From NCBI GenBank assembly GCA_945872085.1, contig CAMBYG010000005.1:1-49702 (forward strand): DNA of 49,702 nucleotides, given 5' to 3'. The notes beneath the pieces were generated by a model that was given only the letters and a program-made list of their open reading frames with translations, ran no database searches and was not told where the DNA came from. This stretch comes from Chitinophaga pinensis. Lineage in GTDB: Bacteria > Bacteroidota > Bacteroidia > Chitinophagales > Chitinophagaceae. This document shows, one piece after another, positions 9,391-17,747 of this stretch. How positions within the stretch are numbered: the stretch's first letter is position 1; each line of letters starts with the position of its first letter. Position numbers and translations under genes: made by a program.

Positions 9391-9395
9391 TTCCC

Positions 9396-10727
9396 TTATC
9401 TTTTTTTAGGTCTGCTTTTAGGCTTACCATATTTTTTAAGCATCTTATCTTTATGACTAACCTTGTTGTTGGTCTTAGAATTTTTAGCCGACTTTTCATG
9501 AAAGGCGCTACCTGCATTAGGATCGCGTTTCAAAGGTTTTATGAAATCAGTCTTCATTCTAATCACCGGCATTTCTTCTGCAATTAACACTTCCGAAATT
9601 TCAATATTTTCAGGAAGAGTTGATGTTGCAATGGACTGATGCATTAACTGTTCGATGGCTTCCACAAAAGGCATTTCCTTTTCGGTTGCAAAACTGATTG
9701 CAATCCCTTTTTTATCTGCCCTTCCGGTTCTACCAATTCTATGAATATAATTTTCTGGCGTATCGGGAATGTCGAAATTAATAACATGAGTAACCTCCGC
9801 CACATCCAATCCGCGTGCAATAATATCCGTAGCTATTAAACACGTATAATCGCCCTTTTCAAATTTTTGCACTGTCGCAAAACGATTATTTTGCGCTTTA
9901 TTAGAGTGAATAACCCCAACTTGTTCGCCCAAAACAGGCGTTAAGGATTCAAATACTTTATCGGCAAATTTCTTGGTGCTAACAAAAACCAAGACTTTCG
10001 TCATGCTCTCGTTTGCTTGCAATAAGCTACTTAAATAATTAATTTTAGTATTAAAATTTGGCACGGCAGTCAAGGATTGCTCAATTTGCAACAAAGGCGT
10101 TCCGGTTGGCGCTGCAGTAATTTGCTCAGGACTTTTAAAATAAACTTGCAATAATTTTTCTACATCATCTGTGATAGTGGCGGAGAATAAAAGATTTTGT
10201 CTTTTCTCTGGTAGATTATCTAAAATGCGTTCGATCTGTACTCTAAATCCTAAATTCAGCATCTCATCCATCTCATCAATAACCAATTTTTTTACCGCTT
10301 TCAATTTGAGTGATCCACTTAAAAATAAATCATACAAACGACCCGGCGTGCCGATTACAATATTGCACCCCTGCTCTAAGGCATTCATTTGATTGCGCAT
10401 ATTGACCCCTCCATAAACACCTTGGATATCTATACTCATGGAAGCACTCAGCAATTTGGCTGCTTTTAAAACTTGCAAAACCAATTCTCTCGTAGGCACC
10501 AAAATTACAACCGAAGGTGTTTTGTCGTTGGTAAAAACAAATTGCCTTAAGATGGGTAGTAAATAAGCAAAGGTCTTACCCGTACCTGTTTGTGCTATAC
10601 CACAAACATCTTTACCCGACATGATGGTATTAAATGATTTATATTGAATGGGCGTTGGTTGTTGCAAACCCATTTTTTTTAAAGCAAGAATTAAGGGCTT
10701 ATTTAAATTTAAATCATCGAAAGTCAT
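9396..10727 (-). CDS. DEAD-box ATP-dependent RNA helicase
   Basis: A 443-residue DEAD-box helicase that unwinds RNA in ribosome assembly or mRNA turnover. Visible are the Q motif (QQPTPIQ, about 22-28), motif I AQTGTGKT at 45-52, PTREL, GTPGRL, motif II at 151-154, SAT, and the C-terminal ATDIIARGLDV and HRIGRTGR motifs. Motif II reads DEMD rather than DEAD, a tolerated variant. A short basic tail (KKYGKPKSRPKKR) probably binds RNA. A start 17 codons earlier is possible by frame, but that stretch encodes the terminator hairpin of the upstream gene, so ATG 10727 (MTFDDLNLN) is chosen. Confidence 0.95.
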   Translation of the reverse strand: MTFDDLNLNKPLILALKKMGLQQPTPIQYKSFNTIMSGKDVCGIAQTGTGKTFAYLLPILRQFVFTNDKTPSVVILVPTRELVLQVLKAAKLLSASMSIDIQGVYGGVNMRNQMNALEQGCNIVIGTPGRLYDLFLSGSLKLKAVKKLVIDEMDEMLNLGFRVQIERILDNLPEKRQNLLFSATITDDVEKLLQVYFKSPEQITAAPTGTPLLQIEQSLTAVPNFNTKINYLSSLLQANESMTKVLVFVSTKKFADKVFESLTPVLGEQVGVIHSNKAQNNRFATVQKFEKGDYTCLIATDIIARGLDVAEVTHVINFDIPDTPENYIHRIGRTGRADKKGIAISFATEKEMPFVEAIEQLMHQSIATSTLPENIEISEVLIAEEMPVIRMKTDFIKPLKRDPNAGSAFHEKSAKNSKTNNKVSHKDKMLKKYGKPKSRPKKR

Positions 10728-10753
10728 AAGAGGATAGTTTGCTAAATAATAAA

Positions 10754-10781
10754 AATATGGATGCCAGTTGGCATCCATATT
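10754..10781 (-). terminator. Rho-independent terminator of the GH3/epimerase/ALDH operon
   Basis: A 12-bp perfect stem (AATATGGATGCC/GGCATCCATATT) with a 4-nt loop, followed on the minus strand by TTTATTATTT. It lies 17 bp after the ALDH stop and just before the helicase start. Confidence 0.85.
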
Positions 10782-10797
10782 GAATAGTGAGTATATC

Positions 10798-12330
10798 TTA
10801 GAGGTTGAACTTAATACCTTGTGCTAATGGCAAGCTATCGCTCCAATTGATGGTATTAGTTTGTCGGCGCATATATACTTTCCAGCTGTCAGAGCCGCTC
10901 TCACGACCACCACCGGTTTCTTTTTCACCTCCAAAAGCACCACCAATCTCAGCACCACTGGTACCAATATTTACATTGGCAATTCCGCAATCGCTTCCTT
11001 TGTGCGACAAGAACGTCTCTGCTTCACGCATATTAAGCGTCATAATTGCAGAGGATAATCCTTGCGGAACTGCATTTTGCAAAGTAATGGCTTGCTCTAA
11101 TGTTTTATACGGCATGATATACAAAATAGGAGCAAATGTTTCGTGTTGTACAATTTCCCACGCATTATCTACTTCAAAAATACATGGTTTCACGTAGCAA
11201 GCACTTTCAAAACCTTTTCCACTTAATACACCAGACTTCACCACTTCTTTACCGCCCATTTTTTTAACAGCTGCCACCGTATTTAAATAGGCATTTACAG
11301 CATCGGTATCAATTAATGGCCCCACATGATTGCTAGCATCTAATGGGTTGCCAATTTTAATTTGTTTGTAGGCAGCAACTAATTTCTTTTTGAAGGCATC
11401 ATAAATAGATTCATGAATAATCAATCGACGCGTAGTCGTGCAACGCTGTCCGGCAGTACCTACCGCACCAAACACAGCACCTATTAAAGACATATTTAGA
11501 TCGGCATGTTGAGAAATAATAATCGCATTATTACCTCCTAATTCCAATAGCGATTTGCCTAAGCGACCAGCCACTGTAGCAGCCACTGCTTTACCCATGC
11601 GGGTAGAACCAGTTGCAGAAACTAAAGGCACTCGACTATCTTTTGATAACAAAATACCCATGTCGGCAGCGCCATTTATAAGGCAAGAAACCCCTTCTGG
11701 AACACCATTAGCTTTAAAAACTTTTTCAGTAATTTTCTGACATGCAATTGCGGTCAGTGGGGTTTTTTCGCTTGGTTTCCAAACGCAAGTATTACCACAA
11801 ACCCATGCTAAAAAGCTATTCCAACTCCATACGGCAACAGGAAAATTAAATGCAGATATAATACCTACAACACCTAGCGGGTGCCACTGCTCGTACATTC
11901 TATGCATTGGACGCTCGCTATGTATGGTCAATCCATAGAGTTGGCGAGAAAGGCCTACCGCAAAATCTGCGATATCAATCATTTCTTGTACTTCTCCCAA
12001 TCCCTCTTGCAAACTCTTGCCCATTTCATAACTCACTAAAGTGCCTAAGGCTTCTTTATGCTTGCGCAATTCGTTACCAATTTGACGCACCACCTCGCCT
12101 CGTTTGGGCGCTGGCCACATACGCCAATCGTTAAAAGCAGTAGCTGCTTTGTCGATTACTGCATGATAAGTTTTTTCATCAGCAGTGGTAGCTATTGCTA
12201 TTTTTTTTCCATCTACGGGCGAATAAGAAGTGAGCACTGGCGCATTGGCTTTTATCCATTTTGCCCCTGTAGAAACACCGATATTGGTTTTATCGATTGC
12301 TAATGACTTTAATACTTTTTGAATATTCAT
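10798..12330 (-). CDS. ALDH7-type aldehyde dehydrogenase (probable aminoadipate-semialdehyde dehydrogenase)
   Basis: A 510-residue NAD(P)-dependent aldehyde dehydrogenase. The catalytic Cys297 sits in GTAGQRCTTTRR and the general-base Glu263 in ELGGNN. The substrate-channel motif FNFPVAVWSWN is at 161-171. ELGGNN, with Asn in place of the usual Lys/Pro, is typical of the ALDH7 (antiquitin) class, which oxidises alpha-aminoadipate semialdehyde in lysine breakdown, or betaine aldehyde. The lysine role is therefore inferred from the family, and no other lysine-catabolic gene is in the window. It is the last gene of a three-gene minus-strand operon, 18 bp after the epimerase gene, and ends in a strong terminator. 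Confidence 0.9.
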   Translation of the reverse strand: MNIQKVLKSLAIDKTNIGVSTGAKWIKANAPVLTSYSPVDGKKIAIATTADEKTYHAVIDKAATAFNDWRMWPAPKRGEVVRQIGNELRKHKEALGTLVSYEMGKSLQEGLGEVQEMIDIADFAVGLSRQLYGLTIHSERPMHRMYEQWHPLGVVGIISAFNFPVAVWSWNSFLAWVCGNTCVWKPSEKTPLTAIACQKITEKVFKANGVPEGVSCLINGAADMGILLSKDSRVPLVSATGSTRMGKAVAATVAGRLGKSLLELGGNNAIIISQHADLNMSLIGAVFGAVGTAGQRCTTTRRLIIHESIYDAFKKKLVAAYKQIKIGNPLDASNHVGPLIDTDAVNAYLNTVAAVKKMGGKEVVKSGVLSGKGFESACYVKPCIFEVDNAWEIVQHETFAPILYIMPYKTLEQAITLQNAVPQGLSSAIMTLNMREAETFLSHKGSDCGIANVNIGTSGAEIGGAFGGEKETGGGRESGSDSWKVYMRRQTNTINWSDSLPLAQGIKFNL

Positions 12331-12348
12331 AGTGTATTGGTTATATTT

Positions 12349-12885
12349 TTAAAAAGGAGATTGAAATTCGGTTATGGAAGGAAAAGATTGATCTCTTTTA
12401 GATACAATAGGGTTTGCAATGCCCCAATCAAATCCAAAGGATTGGTAATGAATGCCCGTATCGGCGCTGGCATCGTATTCGCTCGACACAAAATAATTAG
12501 TTATTGTATGATCTGCTAAAGATTTAAAACCATGCGCGCAACCTGCTGGTATAAATAGCGCTTGCGGTTTTGAAGCCTGCAATTCGATACTAACAAATTG
12601 CAAATAGCTTGGAGATGATTTTCGCAAATCGAGCACTACATCTACAATAGCACCTTGCGAGCAGAAAATAAGTTTGCTATGCTGACTTGGAGGTAATTGA
12701 AAATGCATACCACGAATAACATTTTTATTAGAGATGGAATAGAAAGACTCTTTAATTTCCATACCTAATTGATATTTTTCGAAATCTTTTGCATGAAACG
12801 TTTTAACGAAATCACCTCGATCATCTGCACTATGAAATAAATGCAATAGCTTTAAATCAGGAATTGAAAGTGTTTCGATATTCAT
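12349..12885 (-). CDS. RmlC-like deoxysugar 3,5-epimerase (cupin)
   Basis: A 178-residue cupin of the dTDP-4-dehydrorhamnose 3,5-epimerase family, a soluble nucleotide-sugar enzyme. It shows the catalytic-His strand VIRGMHFQ (His61), VDVVLDLRKSSPSY, the metal-free cupin turn FIPAGCAHGF and the family ending GIHYQSFGFDWGI with SKRDQSFPSI. The length is typical. No dTDP-rhamnose genes (RmlB, RmlD) are adjacent. The nearest nucleotide-sugar genes are rfbF and rfbG about 6 kb away, so the substrate may be CDP-4-keto-6-deoxyglucose rather than the dTDP sugar; this is inference. It starts one base after the GH3 gene, so the two are probably co-translated. Confidence 0.88.
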   Translation of the reverse strand: MNIETLSIPDLKLLHLFHSADDRGDFVKTFHAKDFEKYQLGMEIKESFYSISNKNVIRGMHFQLPPSQHSKLIFCSQGAIVDVVLDLRKSSPSYLQFVSIELQASKPQALFIPAGCAHGFKSLADHTITNYFVSSEYDASADTGIHYQSFGFDWGIANPIVSKRDQSFPSITEFQSPF

Positions 12886-12886
12886 A

Positions 12887-14422
12887 TTAATGAGCTAAAT
12901 TTTGAATGTACTGTTCCCACTTATCTTTTGCATTTCCTTTGAGCACTCTTGGAAATTTATTCATGGCTCCATCTTTGCCCAAAGACTTCATGTAGTCATA
13001 AAATACTTTATTGGGTACTAAGGTAATATAAATTGATTTTAAAGCCGAACTTCTCTCCACTTCATAATCATCATTTAAAGTGCATAATGCCTTATCGATA
13101 CTGGTTAAAATTTCATTTTCGTTGATCGATGCATCGTCACAACCGATATACCATCTATGCGCAAAATAATTAGCTTCTGGGAAACCAATAACGGCAAACT
13201 CATTAATAGCAATATTGAATTCTTTTGAAACTTGCTCAATGGCTTTATTCATATTATCTACCGACAAATGCTCGCCACATAAGCTCAAAAATTGTTTTGT
13301 GCGGCCTACGATCATCATTTCATGCTCAGCAGCATTGGTAAATCGAATAACATCGCCGATAATATAACGCCACGCGCCAGAGCAGGTAGAAAGCATAACA
13401 GCGTATTCTGTATGCTCATCTACTTCGTTAATCAATACCGAACTTACTTTCGAAAACGGATTACCTTCTTCATCAAAATTAGTTTCATTGAAGGGGACAA
13501 ATTCATAAAAAATACCCGCATTCAAAACCAACTTAATACCGGAGTCATCTGGATGTGCTTTAAAGCCAAAGGAACCTTCAGATGCCATATAGGTTTCCAC
13601 AAAGGAAATAGGCTTACCTAATAATTTAGAGAAACTATCTTTATAAGGCTCAAATGAAACGCCTCCATGAATATAAATGTTTAGATTAGGCCAAATATCG
13701 TGTATCGTATTGAGTTTGTGATATTTAATAATTTCTTCAAATACAATCTGCACCCAAGCAGGCACTCCGCAAACCGTACCCACATCCCATTTTTTGGCAT
13801 TCCTAACTATGAGTTTTATACGATCTTCCCATTTAGGTTTTTTAGCTATTTTCTTTCCTGGCTTATACAACAAGGCCGACATCCATCGGGGCATATTCTT
13901 TGCACTAATGCCACTCATATCACCTTCATAATATTCGCCTTTTTCGAACAAACTAGTAGTACCCCCCAACATCAAAACGCCCTTTTGAAAAGTAGCCGAA
14001 GGAATATCAAAATTGGTGAGACTACATAATTGCTTAAACCCAACACGCTTGATGGATTTGATCATATCTTGGGTAACAGGAATATGTTTGCTTGCCGACT
14101 CTGAGGTGCCAGAACTTAATGCAAAATATTTTACTTTTCCTGGCCAACTAACATCCGAAATTCCTTCCTGACATTTATGCCACCATTGGTCATACATTTC
14201 ATTATACGTATGCACAGGTACTGTTTTTCGAAAATTATCTATAAAAGCCTCTGAGCTTAATAATTCTGAAAATTTATAATGCTTGCCAAATAACGTGTCT
14301 TGACTTTTGATCATCAACTTCTTGAGGCTATTCGTTTGATACTTAATAGGTGTAGCCACCTTTGGAGACATGCGCTTTCTAATGTATAACGACCGAGCAA
14401 TTAGATTACCTAATATTGCCAT
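12887..14422 (-). CDS. GH3 auxin-responsive-promoter family protein (acyl-adenylating amido synthetase)
   Basis: A 511-residue member of the GH3 superfamily, adenylating enzymes that in plants conjugate amino acids to acyl acids. The ATP-binding loop SSGTSES lies at 103-109, the YMASEG motif at 278-283 and the WRYIIGDVIRFT motif at 351-362, so the active-site framework is intact. Bacterial members have unknown substrates, so only acid activation followed by amide or ester formation can be proposed. The gene heads the operon with the epimerase and ALDH genes. A perfect TAnnTTTG box lies about 30 bp upstream. It is divergent from dut. Confidence 0.87.
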   Translation of the reverse strand: MAILGNLIARSLYIRKRMSPKVATPIKYQTNSLKKLMIKSQDTLFGKHYKFSELLSSEAFIDNFRKTVPVHTYNEMYDQWWHKCQEGISDVSWPGKVKYFALSSGTSESASKHIPVTQDMIKSIKRVGFKQLCSLTNFDIPSATFQKGVLMLGGTTSLFEKGEYYEGDMSGISAKNMPRWMSALLYKPGKKIAKKPKWEDRIKLIVRNAKKWDVGTVCGVPAWVQIVFEEIIKYHKLNTIHDIWPNLNIYIHGGVSFEPYKDSFSKLLGKPISFVETYMASEGSFGFKAHPDDSGIKLVLNAGIFYEFVPFNETNFDEEGNPFSKVSSVLINEVDEHTEYAVMLSTCSGAWRYIIGDVIRFTNAAEHEMMIVGRTKQFLSLCGEHLSVDNMNKAIEQVSKEFNIAINEFAVIGFPEANYFAHRWYIGCDDASINENEILTSIDKALCTLNDDYEVERSSALKSIYITLVPNKVFYDYMKSLGKDGAMNKFPRVLKGNAKDKWEQYIQNLAH

Positions 14423-14451
14423 ATTTGAATAAAATTTATTAATTTAATTAC

Positions 14452-14460
14452 ACAAATTTA
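14452..14460 (-). promoter_or_regulatory. Bacteroidetes -7 box upstream of the GH3 operon
   Basis: On the minus strand it reads TAAATTTGT, an exact match to TAnnTTTG, 30 bp before the GH3 ATG. A weak TTTC lies 20 bp further upstream at the -33 position. Confidence 0.5.
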
Positions 14461-14566
14461 ACTTAAAATAACTGTTTAAAGAAAAGGACTTGTTAATTCA
14501 ACATTAAAATTAACTTATAGGGCTTATTTAGGCCACTTTAAAGTTCTATTTTTTAAAATGAAAGAG

Positions 14567-14575
14567 TACATTTGC
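14567..14575 (+). promoter_or_regulatory. Bacteroidetes -7 box upstream of dut
   Basis: TACATTTGC matches TAnnTTTG exactly and ends 13 bp before the dut ATG. No clear -33 TTTG is seen. Confidence 0.55.
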
Positions 14576-14588
14576 AGAGCTTTATCGT

Positions 14589-15029
14589 ATGAAAACACAC
14601 ATAAAGATTATTAACAAATCAAACCATCCATTACCTTCCTACCAAACAGCTGGTTCGGCAGGCATGGATTTGCGTGCTTATCTTGCGGAACCCATAACTT
14701 TAAAGCCTTTGGAACGCAAATTAATACCTACCGGGCTTTTTATAGCGTTGCCCGATATGCATGAAGCGCAAATAAGACCAAGAAGTGGTTTGGCAATAAA
14801 AAAAGGATTAACCATAATAAACACACCAGGCACCATAGACGCAGATTATAGAGGCGAATTAATGATACCCATGATCAATCTTTCTAACGAAGAGCAGATC
14901 ATTGAAGATGGCGATCGTATTGCACAAATGATTATAGCCAAATACGAATCAATTGCATGGGAGCTTAGCGAAACACTCGACGACACGCCTAGAGGATCAG
15001 GTGGATTTGGACATACCGGTAACAATTAA
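14589..15029 (+). CDS. dut: dUTP diphosphatase
   Basis: A trimeric dUTPase that hydrolyses dUTP to dUMP and pyrophosphate, keeping uracil out of DNA and supplying dTMP synthesis. All five motifs are present in 146 residues: [10 protein letters not shown] (21-30), RPRSGLA (63-69), [13 protein letters not shown] (78-90, with the catalytic Asp), GDRIAQM (108-114) and the P-loop-like tail [10 protein letters not shown] (135-144). It is the first gene of the plus-strand operon that continues with a nucleotidyltransferase, 9 bp downstream. The link between dut and envelope genes appears to recur in Bacteroidota. Confidence 0.97.
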   Translation: MKTHIKIINKSNHPLPSYQTAGSAGMDLRAYLAEPITLKPLERKLIPTGLFIALPDMHEAQIRPRSGLAIKKGLTIINTPGTIDADYRGELMIPMINLSNEEQIIEDGDRIAQMIIAKYESIAWELSETLDDTPRGSGGFGHTGNN

Positions 15030-15038
15030 AACGAACTT

Positions 15039-16049
15039 ATGAATATTATTATTCCAATGGCAGGCATGGGGAAACGCATGAGACCTCACACCCTAACAAC
15101 ACCTAAACCATTAATTCCTATTGCAGGAAAACCAATAGTGCAGCGCATTGTAGAAGACATCATTGCTACTTGCTCAGAAAAAATTGAACATATTGCTTTT
15201 GTTATTGGCCCCAACTTTGGCAAAGAAGTAGAAGCGCATTTGTTAGCCGTAGCTAATACTTTAGGTGCTAAAGGTCATATTTGTGTGCAAGAAGAACCTA
15301 AAGGAACAGCCCATGCTATTTTATGTGCCGAACAAATATTGGACGGCAATACGTTTATTGCATTTGCAGATACGTTATTTAACGCCACCTTTTCTATTGA
15401 TACACAGAAAGATGCCATAATTTGGACACAAAAAATTGAAGACCCCAGTAATTTTGGAGTAGTAAAATTAAGTGAAGGGAACAAAATTGAAGCTTTTGTT
15501 GAAAAACCACAAGAATTCGTTTCCGACTTAGCAATAATTGGTGTTTATTATTTTAAAGATGGCGCCAATCTCAAAAAAGAATTACAACGCTTAATCGATA
15601 ATGATATTCAACAAAAAGGAGAATATCAAATCACCGATGCCATGGAGCACATGTTGCAAAATGGGTTAAATTTCTACACCGACCAAGTAAGTGAGTGGTT
15701 AGATTGTGGAAATAAAGATGCTACCGTATACACTAATCAACGCATCTTGGCCATTAAATATGAAAACGAATCGAGCATAGACCCAACTGCAACAGTTAAA
15801 AATACTACTATTATTCACCCTTGTTATATTGGTGCAAACGTACATATTGAAAACTCAGTTATTGGTCCTCACGTTTCATTAGAAAAGGGCGCAAGCATAA
15901 ACCAATCTATTATCAGCAATAGTATTATTCAAGAAAAAGCAAACATAGAAAGTGCCAACTTAAGCAATTCGCTTATTGGCAAAGAATGTAAACTAAAAGG
16001 CAAAACGGAATCTTTTAGTATCGGTGACTATTCAACTCAAGAATCCTAA
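15039..16049 (+). CDS. Sugar-phosphate nucleotidyltransferase with left-handed beta-helix domain
   Basis: A 336-residue enzyme predicted to make an NDP-sugar from NTP and sugar-1-phosphate in the cytoplasm. The N-terminal domain begins with MNIIIPMAGMGKRMRPHT followed by TPKPLIPIAGKPI, the nucleotide-binding signature of the RmlA/GlmU/GMP transferases. From about residue 245 the sequence turns into hexapeptide repeats (IDPTATV, IHPCYIGANV, NSVIGPHVSL), forming a left-handed beta-helix that may be only structural or may be an acyltransferase-like domain. The exact sugar and nucleotide cannot be read off. The stop TAA is directly followed by the ATG of the next gene, in the same frame. Confidence 0.88.
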   Translation: MNIIIPMAGMGKRMRPHTLTTPKPLIPIAGKPIVQRIVEDIIATCSEKIEHIAFVIGPNFGKEVEAHLLAVANTLGAKGHICVQEEPKGTAHAILCAEQILDGNTFIAFADTLFNATFSIDTQKDAIIWTQKIEDPSNFGVVKLSEGNKIEAFVEKPQEFVSDLAIIGVYYFKDGANLKKELQRLIDNDIQQKGEYQITDAMEHMLQNGLNFYTDQVSEWLDCGNKDATVYTNQRILAIKYENESSIDPTATVKNTTIIHPCYIGANVHIENSVIGPHVSLEKGASINQSIISNSIIQEKANIESANLSNSLIGKECKLKGKTESFSIGDYSTQES

Positions 16050-17747
16050 ATGTATACCCCTCTAAAGAGTTTTCTTTTCTGTTATGTTATCTTCTCCCTT
16101 CTTTTCGTAACGATAGGTAAGGCTCAAGAAAATAATAATACAGAAAAAGCATCTTTTTATGAGGGTTTGCGATTAAAATATTTGAATCGCTTGAGCGAAG
16201 CGGAAGAGCAAATGCAGCAATTTGCCAATACGCATCCAAAAGAAAGTGTAGCGTATTTTGAATTAGCAAAAATGGCTATACAAAATAAGAATTTAGCAAA
16301 AGCAAATCTACAAATACGAAAAGCCATTACCATTGACTCTAGCAATCAATGGTATCAAAATCTATTAGGTGACATTTTGATAGAACAAGGAAGCTATTTA
16401 GAAGCGGCAAATTTGTATGCAAGCTTGGCTAAAAAAATTAAATACAACGATCAATATTTGATGCAGGCAAGCCGCCTTTATCAAATTGAAAAAAAATATG
16501 ATTTAGCCTTAGAGCAACTCCGTATTCTAATTGATCAAAACAAAGAAGATAACGAAGACTTACTGCTTCAAAAACAAGAGCTTTTTATAAAAAACAATCA
16601 ATTAGACAGTGCCATTGCATTGAGCGAACAATTAGTAGCACAGCATAAAGACGAACCAAGATACTATCTATTATTGAGTGAGTTATTGGGCATTAATAAA
16701 AAACTGAATGAAAAAAAGAAAGTAGACGAAATTATTACAAATAAGTTTCCAGACAATGGAATGGTGTTGCTAAACAAAATAAGCAACTCTTTATCTAATC
16801 ATGACACCTTAGCTTTTAAAGCTCAAATAGAAAAAATACTCACAAATAAAACAATTGCTATAGAAGATAAAATAGCCGTGCTTGTTCCTTATATTGAAAT
16901 AAGCAAAGACAGCGCAAGCAATATTCGCTATACCCAATTGCTTTGCAATACGAATGCAAATAATTTTACTGTATTTCAATTGCTAGGTGATTTATTTGCC
17001 ATGTATAGCAATTCTGCCGAAGCTACAAAAGCCTATAAGAAATCAATTCAATTAAATCCGAGCAACTATAAAGCATGGGAGCAATTAGTCATTAATACGA
17101 TAAGCAAAGAAACAGCAGACAGTTTAGTAATTTATGCAGAAAGAGCCATTCGACTCTTTCCCAATCAATCTGATTTATATTATTTTGCTGGTATTGGATA
17201 TGCATTTTTAAATTTACATGCCAATGCTATTAGGAATTATAACCGCTGTCTAGATTTAATAGATGAAAATAAAAAGGCTATGCTTTCGGAAGTGAATGCC
17301 TCTCTTGCCGAATCCTATCACGAACTAAAAGAATTTGAAAAATCGAATACCCATTTTGAAGAAGCCTTAAAATGGAATGACAAAAATGTGAATGCATTAA
17401 ACAACTACAGCTATTATTTGTCTATACGTAAAGAACAACTTATTTATGCAGAAAAATTGGCTAAAAAAGCAATTGAATTGAGCCCCAAAACTGGTTCTTA
17501 CCAAGACACTTATGGATGGATTATGTATCAGTTGAAAAATTATACTAAAGCAAAGCAATTTGTAATTAAAGCTATTGAACTCAACTCACCTAATGCAGAC
17601 GCAACCCTATATGATCATTTAGGTGACATAGAGTTTCAATTAGGTAATATTTTGGAGGCAGAAGTGAATTGGAAGATAGCAAAAGAAAAAGGCATGCAAA
17701 ACGAAGAACTCAATTATAAATTAAAAAACAAACGCATTAATGAATAG
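16050..17747 (+). CDS. Secreted tetratricopeptide-repeat protein
   Basis: A 565-residue protein with an N-terminal signal peptide (hydrophobic core about 7-22, IGKAQ at the likely cleavage region). The rest is almost entirely TPR helix pairs, seen as repeated A/Y/L-rich patterns such as NPSNYKAWEQL and NDKNVNALNNYSYYLSIRKEQ. It should act in the periplasm as a protein-binding scaffold. Its position between a nucleotidyltransferase and a DUF4292 lipoprotein, with an 8-bp overlap to the latter, points to envelope assembly. No enzymatic motif is visible. Confidence 0.88.
   Translation: MYTPLKSFLFCYVIFSLLFVTIGKAQENNNTEKASFYEGLRLKYLNRLSEAEEQMQQFANTHPKESVAYFELAKMAIQNKNLAKANLQIRKAITIDSSNQWYQNLLGDILIEQGSYLEAANLYASLAKKIKYNDQYLMQASRLYQIEKKYDLALEQLRILIDQNKEDNEDLLLQKQELFIKNNQLDSAIALSEQLVAQHKDEPRYYLLLSELLGINKKLNEKKKVDEIITNKFPDNGMVLLNKISNSLSNHDTLAFKAQIEKILTNKTIAIEDKIAVLVPYIEISKDSASNIRYTQLLCNTNANNFTVFQLLGDLFAMYSNSAEATKAYKKSIQLNPSNYKAWEQLVINTISKETADSLVIYAERAIRLFPNQSDLYYFAGIGYAFLNLHANAIRNYNRCLDLIDENKKAMLSEVNASLAESYHELKEFEKSNTHFEEALKWNDKNVNALNNYSYYLSIRKEQLIYAEKLAKKAIELSPKTGSYQDTYGWIMYQLKNYTKAKQFVIKAIELNSPNADATLYDHLGDIEFQLGNILEAEVNWKIAKEKGMQNEELNYKLKNKRINE

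Noticed and set aside
9391-9395. A terminator between the convergent pseudouridine synthase and helicase genes
   Set aside because: Only five bases separate them and no inverted repeat is visible around the stops.
10273-10284. DEMD in place of DEAD in the helicase, considered as a sign of inactivation
   Set aside because: All other helicase motifs are intact and Bacteroidota helicases commonly vary at the third position, so it looks active.
10805-11197. A 130-codon open frame antisense to the ALDH gene
   Set aside because: It is entirely inside a complete ALDH frame with intact catalytic residues and has no independent support.
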